Shown in pieces: positions 14,347-18,314 of a DNA stretch of 18,314 bases. The notes under the pieces were generated by a model. That model was not told where the DNA came from, made no database searches, and saw nothing but the letters and a program-made list of their open reading frames with translations. Within the stretch, counting starts at the first letter, position 1. Each line of letters starts with the position of its first letter. The translations under genes and the position numbers were made by a program. This DNA is from HGM11416 sp045596285 (lineage in GTDB: Bacteria > Bacillota > Clostridia > Christensenellales > Borkfalkiaceae), in contig JAZOCA010000028.1 in assembly GCA_045596285.1 (NCBI GenBank), forward strand, positions 1 to 18,314. The letters run 5' to 3'.

Positions 14347-15288
14347 GACTTTATTCATCACAACAGCGTGCCATTCACCCTTTGAAAGTGTTTTAACGTG
14401 TTCAAATCCACAGTTAAAAAACTCGTCGATAACAAACTGCAATTTACTTTTTATTATCCCACTCATTATAAGAGTACCACCGTTTTTAAGCTGTTTTTTT
14501 ATATCATTTGTTAAGCGTACAAGAATTTCAGCCGTAATATTTGCAACGGCTATATCGCCAATATCATCAACTCCATTTAGTAAATCTGAACGCCAAACTT
14601 CACATTTGTTAGCCGTATCATTAATCTCGGCATTATGTTTTGCCGATAGAACGGCAACTTGATCTATGTCCGTCATCACGGCTTTTTTTGCACCAAGTTT
14701 AATAGCAGAAATGCCCAACACTCCACTACCTGTTCCTATATCTAAAACGGTTGTTCCAGGTGTAACGTATTCTTCAAGTAAAGTTATGCACATCGATGTT
14801 GTTTCGTGCTCCCCTGTACCAAAAGCCATGTTCGAATCAATATATATTACCTCTTCGTTTTCCGCCTTATTATAACTTATCCATTTGGGACAAATAACTA
14901 TTTTACCATACTTTATTGGACGAAAGTGTTTTTTCCAAATAGAAATCCAGTCATCACCGTCAACAATTCTTTTTGTGGTTTCTAACGTGCCAACGTGAAC
15001 GTTACCATATGCATTTTTATATAGATTAGATAAATCTTCATCAATAGATTTACTAATGGTTTCAGTCTCACTAATTTCAACGTATGCTTTAACCAACGCA
15101 GTAGATGAATATTTTTCTTGTAATTCATCTTCAATATAATCAAAAGTTTCTCTTCGTTTTTCAATAAGTTCAATAACATCTTTATAATCACATATCGCAA
15201 CACCGTAAGTTGTATATTGCCATAATATATCTGCAACTAATTCTGATGCTTCAGACGTTGTTGATATTGTAAATTCTGTAAATTTCAT
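14338..15288 (-). CDS. prmA: Ribosomal protein uL11 methyltransferase
   Basis: An S-adenosylmethionine-dependent enzyme that methylates lysines and the N-terminus of ribosomal protein L11. It is 316 aa. The N-terminal substrate-recognition domain (1-100) leads to the linker, then the family signature MAFGTGEHETT at 154-164 and the SAM-binding motif I VLDIGTGSG at 181-189. VANITAEIL is the NPxx-like motif. The ATG at 15288 follows AGGAG at 9 nt. It is first gene of a prmA-mtaB-hinT unit with its own promoter; dnaJ, often upstream in Bacillota, is replaced by a TetR gene. Confidence 0.95.
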   Translation of the reverse strand: MKFTEFTISTTSEASELVADILWQYTTYGVAICDYKDVIELIEKRRETFDYIEDELQEKYSSTALVKAYVEISETETISKSIDEDLSNLYKNAYGNVHVGTLETTKRIVDGDDWISIWKKHFRPIKYGKIVICPKWISYNKAENEEVIYIDSNMAFGTGEHETTSMCITLLEEYVTPGTTVLDIGTGSGVLGISAIKLGAKKAVMTDIDQVAVLSAKHNAEINDTANKCEVWRSDLLNGVDDIGDIAVANITAEILVRLTNDIKKQLKNGGTLIMSGIIKSKLQFVIDEFFNCGFEHVKTLSKGEWHAVVMNKVGV

Positions 15289-15313
15289 ATTTTATTCTCC
15301 TATACTTATTTCA

Positions 15314-15342
15314 AGTATACCATAAAATTAATTTGTAATCAA
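15314..15342 (-). promoter_or_regulatory. Sigma-A promoter of prmA-mtaB-hinT
   Basis: TTGATT (15337-15342) and TATACT (15314-15319) are separated by 17 bp on the minus strand, with a start near 15307 and an untranslated leader of about 20 nt. Confidence 0.78.
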
Positions 15343-15360
15343 ATTTTTTTACTATTTAAA

Positions 15361-15396
15361 TAAAATTAAAAGTGGCAAGGACACTACCCCACCACT
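15361..15396 (-). terminator. Probable terminator of the TetR gene
   Basis: AGTGG/CCACT closes an interrupted stem with an inner GG/CC pair (15371-15396). On the minus strand it is followed by TTTTAATTTTATTT. Six T residues on the plus side make it possibly bidirectional. Confidence 0.6.
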
Positions 15397-15401
15397 ATTT
15401 T

Positions 15402-15968
15402 TTATAGTTGCTTAATTCCTTTTAATATCAAAGTCGAAATCTTTTTAGAAACTTCCTCAAGTGATAAATTTTTATTATTTTTATACCATATATAATATGT
15501 TTCAAACACACCTGAAATAATAAAACCAATAACATATCTCATATATGGATTTGGTGTTTGATTATCTCTCTCGTAAAGCTCATAAAATCTATCACACACA
15601 CTATTTTTTAACTTTCGAACTAATTCGTTAGAAGATTTAGAAAAAATTAAATATTGTGAAATAAAGGTATTTTCCATAACGACGTTTGAAAATTCAAAAA
15701 TTATAGGAAAAGGATCTATGACAATTTGCCCGTAAGTATATTTTGATAAGATTCCTTCCATATACAAAAATATTTCATCGTTAATATCATCTAGGATATT
15801 ATTTACACTTTTATAGTGCGTATAGAAGGAGTTACGGTTAATGCCAGCATTATGAGCAATTTCCGTAATATTAATTTGTGAAATTTCTTTAATTTTTACA
15901 AGTTTAAGAAAGGCTATTTTTATTGCTTTTCTAGTTTTTAAACTTCTTTTATCTTTTTTAAACTGCAT
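15402..15968 (-). CDS. TetR/AcrR family transcriptional regulator
   Basis: A 188-aa one-component repressor. The N-terminal TetR helix-turn-helix (about 10-58) includes ITEIAHNAGINRNSFYTHY. The C-terminal domain (about 75-188, with FIISGVFETYYIWYKN) resembles the TetR_C_7/DhaS-like ligand domain common in Clostridia. The ATG at 15968 follows GAGGTG. It is divergent from a small membrane protein with which it shares a 160-bp control region, so that gene and itself are the likely targets. The ligand is unknown. Codon use is AT-richer than the housekeeping genes nearby but not clearly foreign. Confidence 0.9.
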   Translation of the reverse strand: MQFKKDKRSLKTRKAIKIAFLKLVKIKEISQINITEIAHNAGINRNSFYTHYKSVNNILDDINDEIFLYMEGILSKYTYGQIVIDPFPIIFEFSNVVMENTFISQYLIFSKSSNELVRKLKNSVCDRFYELYERDNQTPNPYMRYVIGFIISGVFETYYIWYKNNKNLSLEEVSKKISTLILKGIKQL

Positions 15969-15986
15969 TTTTCACCTCTCATAATA

Positions 15987-16015
15987 AGATTACCATATTT
16001 TTTAATAAATCGCAA
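15987..16015 (-). promoter_or_regulatory. Candidate promoter of the TetR gene
   Basis: TTGCGA (16010-16015) and TAATCT (15987-15992) are spaced 17 bp on the minus strand, leaving a short leader to the ATG at 15968. Confidence 0.55.
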
Positions 16016-16041
16016 AAGATATTAAGCACTTGTTTAAAAAT

Positions 16042-16059
16042 TTTTCACAATTTTCACAA
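16042..16059. repeat. Tandem TTTTCACAA repeat in the divergent control region
   Basis: TTTTCACAA occurs twice head to tail, followed by ACACTTCACA. It lies just upstream of the small membrane protein promoter -35. It may be an operator for TetR or another regulator. Confidence 0.45.
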
Positions 16060-16066
16060 AAAACAC

Positions 16067-16095
16067 TTCACATTTTTCTAATAATTTGATATTAT
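16067..16095 (+). promoter_or_regulatory. Candidate promoter of the small membrane protein gene
   Basis: TTCACA (16067-16072) and TATTAT (16090-16095) are spaced 17 bp. The start near 16102 leaves a 27-nt leader carrying a strong AGGAGG. Confidence 0.6.
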
Positions 16096-16128
16096 ATTGT
16101 ATGGAATAAATTATAGGAGGTTATTTTG

Positions 16129-16377
16129 ATGAGCAATATTAACATTACGGCAAAATATGATGAATTACCCTTATGGGTAAGAGTTCTTATCCAAGTAGTT
16201 GGTGGTGTTGCAGTTGGTGGTGTTTACCGTATTTTAAGATTCCTAGAAACTCGCAATATTCTCACTCTTGTTGTAGGCATTCTTGTTCTTTGCACCGGTA
16301 TTGGTAACGTAGTTTCTTGGATTATCGACCTTGTTTGTTTAATTCTCTATAAAAAATACACTTTATTTACCGCTTAA
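16129..16377 (+). CDS. Small two-helix membrane protein, family unknown
   Basis: An 82-aa protein. After a short polar N-terminus there are two hydrophobic segments, about 16-36 (VLIQVVGGVAVGGVYRI) and 44-72 (ILTLVVGILVLCTGIG onwards), separated by a charged RFLETRN loop. The C-terminus is short (YKKYTLFTA). I do not recognise a family. The ATG at 16129 is preferred over the adjacent TTG at 16126 because AGGAGG (16115-16120) is then 8 nt away. It has its own promoter and a strong terminator, so it is a single-gene unit, divergent from TetR. Possible roles are envelope stress or a membrane-active small protein under TetR control; this is inference. Confidence 0.85.
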   Translation: MSNINITAKYDELPLWVRVLIQVVGGVAVGGVYRILRFLETRNILTLVVGILVLCTGIGNVVSWIIDLVCLILYKKYTLFTA

Positions 16378-16390
16378 TATTTGATTAAAA

Positions 16391-16419
16391 AGCGATGAGG
16401 ATAACTCATCGCTTTTTTA
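16391..16419 (+). terminator. Terminator of the small membrane protein gene
   Basis: AGCGATGAG (16391-16399) pairs perfectly with CTCATCGCT (16405-16413) across a 5-nt loop, followed by six T residues. Confidence 0.9.
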
Positions 16420-16453
16420 TTTTAAAATTTAAACGTTTTTAATTCTTTTTTTA

Positions 16454-16482
16454 TTGTTTTTTTTGTTTTTATTTGTTATAAT
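16454..16482 (+). promoter_or_regulatory. Sigma-A promoter of the DUF1846 gene
   Basis: TTGTTT (16454-16459), 17 bp, then TATAAT (16477-16482) with an extended -10 TGT. It lies in a T-rich stretch; the start is near 16489. Confidence 0.72.
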
Positions 16483-16512
16483 GAATAGCGTATTTAATTT
16501 GTAGGTGTTATT

Positions 16513-18000
16513 ATGTGCAAAATCGGTTTCGACAATGAAAAATATTTAAAACTTCAATCTGAAAAAATTAAAGAACGTATTTCTCACTACGGTAAATTAT
16601 ACATGGAGTTTGGCGGAAAACTTTTTGACGATTTTCACGCATCACGGGTACTACCTGGCTTTATGCCAGATAGTAAACTAAAAATGCTTCTTCAGCTTAA
16701 AGACGATGCTGAATTAATTATTGTTATTTCAGCGCAAGATATTATTAACAACAAAGTGCGTAGTGACTTAGGAATTTCATACGATCAAGACGTTTTAAGA
16801 CTTATAGACGCCTTCAATAGCGTTGAATTATTGGTTAATAGTGTTGTCGTATCACAATACAATTCTGAACCAGACGTAGACAGTTTTATCGATCACCTTA
16901 AAAAGTTAAATATAAAAGTTTATAAGCATTACAACATTAAGGGTTATCCTTCTAACGTAGAACACGTAGCAAGCGAAGATGGATTTGGCAAAAATGAATT
17001 TGTTGAAACTTCAAAAAGCTTAGTAGTTGTTACAGCGCCAGGGCCTGGAAGTGGTAAAATGGCAACCTGTTTAAGCCAGCTCTATCATGAGAACAAGCGT
17101 GGAATTAAAGCCGGCTATGCAAAATTTGAAACTTTCCCTATTTGGAATATACCATTAAAGCACGCTGTTAATTTAGCATACGAAGCCGCTACTGCAGACT
17201 TAAACGACGTAAATATGATAGACCCATTCCATCTTGAAGCATATGGGCAATTAGCAGTTAACTATAATAGAGACGTAGAAGTTTTTCCAGTTTTAGATTC
17301 ATTATTCAATAAAATATGGGGAACTTCTCCATATAAATCACCCACCGACATGGGTGTTAATATGATAGGATTTTGTATTACAGATAGTGAAGCAGTAATT
17401 GGCGCTGCGGAACAAGAAATTATTCGTAGATATTATTCAGCAAAGGCTAAATTCGTAAGAAACTCTGAAAACAGCGAGAGTGAAATATATAAAATCGAAC
17501 TTCTACTTAAACAAGCAAACGTAACGATGGATAAACGCCCCGTAATTCAAAAATCTTTAGCGAAAGCAGAAGAAACGGGAGCACCTGCCGCTGCTTTAGA
17601 ACTACCTGACGGTAAAATTGTTACAGGAAAAACATCATCTCTATTAGGAGCATCGGCAGCACTTTTATTAAATGCGTTAAAGACCTTAGCTGGTATCCCA
17701 GATAAGCAACCATTAATTTCGCCTGCAATAATAGAACCTTTACAAGAATTAAAAGTTAAACACTTAGGAAACTCAAACCCAAGGTTGCATACGGATGAAG
17801 TTTTAGTTGCGCTTGCAATTTGTGCTGTAACTTCACCATCTGCACAACTTGCAATTAATCAATTAGAAAAACTAAAAGACTGTGAAATGCATTCTTCTGT
17901 TCTACTTGCTAATGTAGATTATACAACTTTAAAACGCCTTGGTATAAGATTATCTTGCGAGCCGAGATACCATACAAAAAAACTATATCATCCAAAATAA
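16513..18000 (+). CDS. DUF1846 / UPF0371 family protein
   Basis: A 495-aa cytoplasmic protein of the conserved DUF1846 family (usual length about 500), whose biochemical role is not firmly known. Recognition features are the N-terminus MCKIGFDNEKYLKLQSEKI, FGGKLFDDFHASRVLPGF (33-50), and the nucleotide-binding-like loop VVTAPGPGSGKMATCLSQLY (172-191). Also present are KAGYAKFETFPIWNIPLKHA and a C-terminal part rich in conserved LHTDEVLVALAICA. The loop resembles a P-loop (GPGSGK), so nucleotide or dinucleotide binding is plausible but unproven. The ATG at 16513 follows AGGTG at 7 nt. It is monocistronic, with its own promoter and terminator. Confidence 0.95.
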   Translation: MCKIGFDNEKYLKLQSEKIKERISHYGKLYMEFGGKLFDDFHASRVLPGFMPDSKLKMLLQLKDDAELIIVISAQDIINNKVRSDLGISYDQDVLRLIDAFNSVELLVNSVVVSQYNSEPDVDSFIDHLKKLNIKVYKHYNIKGYPSNVEHVASEDGFGKNEFVETSKSLVVVTAPGPGSGKMATCLSQLYHENKRGIKAGYAKFETFPIWNIPLKHAVNLAYEAATADLNDVNMIDPFHLEAYGQLAVNYNRDVEVFPVLDSLFNKIWGTSPYKSPTDMGVNMIGFCITDSEAVIGAAEQEIIRRYYSAKAKFVRNSENSESEIYKIELLLKQANVTMDKRPVIQKSLAKAEETGAPAAALELPDGKIVTGKTSSLLGASAALLLNALKTLAGIPDKQPLISPAIIEPLQELKVKHLGNSNPRLHTDEVLVALAICAVTSPSAQLAINQLEKLKDCEMHSSVLLANVDYTTLKRLGIRLSCEPRYHTKKLYHPK

Positions 18001-18022
18001 ATTAATAAAAACCGCCAAATAG

Positions 18023-18043
18023 GCGATAATCGACCTATAGGGC
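18023..18043 (-). repeat. Dispersed gene-end repeat, copy 6 (inverted)
   Basis: The plus strand reads GATAATCGACCTATAGGGC, 25 nt past the DUF1846 stop and inverted relative to that gene. A CGCC/GGCG mini-hairpin (18013-18025) runs into it. It has the closest match to the consensus. Confidence 0.65.
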
Positions 18044-18078
18044 AACTTATATAAAAAATAATTAGTAATATTTTAAAA

Positions 18079-18113
18079 AATACAATCATAAAAACTTTTG
18101 ATTGTATTTTTTT
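18079..18113 (+). terminator. Terminator of the DUF1846 gene
   Basis: AATACAATCA (18079-18088) pairs with TGATTGTATT (18099-18108), followed by T residues to 18113. A run of A before the stem makes it able to work on both strands. Confidence 0.8.
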
Positions 18114-18117
18114 ATAC

Positions 18118-18148
18118 AAAAAAAAGCGAGTAATTTGATTTACTCGCT
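18118..18148 (-). terminator. Terminator of the rRNA operon (after 5S)
   Basis: AGCGAGTAA/TTACTCGCT (18125-18133 with 18140-18148) forms a perfect 9-bp stem. On the minus strand seven T residues follow. It lies 11 nt past the 5S 3' end. Confidence 0.9.
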
Positions 18149-18159
18149 CTTTTAATGGA

Positions 18160-18275
18160 AGCGGCAACTACCTATCCTCCCAGGCCGTGACCAGCCAAGT
18201 ACTTTGGGGGTTATGGAGCTTAACTTCTGTGTTCGGAATGAGAACAGGTGGATCCTCGATGCTATCGTCACCGCT
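18160..18275 (-). rRNA. rrf: 5S ribosomal RNA
   Basis: About 116 nt. Ends AGCGGTGAC and GTTGCCGCT pair as helix I. Conserved interior segments are present: CATTCCGAACACAGAAGTTA, the AGTACTTGGCTGGTCACGG arm, and CTGGGAGGATAGGTAG. The 3' part of a presumed 23S gene should lie just beyond the right end of the window; the 39 bases after 18275 are spacer, with nothing else recognised. The exact ends are accurate to a few bases. Confidence 0.95.
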
Positions 18276-18314
18276 ATGGTTATATAAACTCCCGATATCC
18301 CATCAGGAATATAT

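Noticed and set aside
1..18314. CRISPR arrays, insertion sequences, tRNA genes, prophage or defence operons
   Set aside because: I found no spaced direct-repeat array, transposase, integrase, tRNA cloverleaf or nuclease/toxin pair. Most of the window is housekeeping.

Overview
The window looks like part of an AT-rich, low-GC Gram-positive chromosome, most likely an uncultured anaerobic Clostridia-type Bacillota. Supporting signs are strong AGGAGG-type ribosome binding sites, 17-bp-spaced sigma-A promoters, a SpoVB-type flippase, an ECF folate S component, and the TIGR03960/TIGR03936/RNase G set. The taxon is an inference. The sequence is probably a whole assembly contig. Its first 33 bases match an MGI/BGI sequencing adapter joined to a truncated gyrB/parE gene, and its other end stops just upstream of a 5S rRNA, where rRNA repeats often break assemblies.

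Layout, left to right. (1) 34-1106, minus strand: the N-terminus of a type IIA topoisomerase B subunit, preceded by a small tandem-LysM protein. (2) 1159-3470: a plus-strand spoVB-like flippase with no ATG/GTG/TTG at its apparent start, convergent with folT. folT is transcribed behind a clear promoter and a leader that I read as a tetrahydrofolate riboswitch. (3) 3490-11822: a minus-strand operon pcrA - ligA - TIGR03960 radical SAM - TIGR03936 - rng with one visible promoter and one visible terminator. (4) 11825-15342: minus-strand translation and tRNA-modification genes prmA - mtaB - hinT, then rpsU with its own promoter and terminator, then an unrecognised 135-aa gene with two tandem Spo0A-like boxes before its start. 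(5) 15361-16420: a TetR-family regulator divergent from a small two-helix membrane protein. (6) 16454-18113: a DUF1846/UPF0371 gene on the plus strand. (7) 18118-18275: a 5S rRNA with its terminator on the minus strand.

Most of the window is housekeeping: DNA topology, repair and replication (pcrA, ligA), RNA processing (rng), and tRNA and ribosome modification (mtaB, prmA, rpsU). Less ordinary signals lie between the genes. The most notable is a short dispersed repeat, about CCTATAGGTYGATTATCGC, found six times. Every copy lies at or within about 45 bp of a gene 3' end, and four copies overlap or abut the stop codon. Others are the THF riboswitch with an apparent inserted hairpin, the tandem 0A boxes, the non-canonical spoVB start, and a predicted near-leaderless LysM mRNA. 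I see no CRISPR array, insertion sequence, tRNA or prophage.
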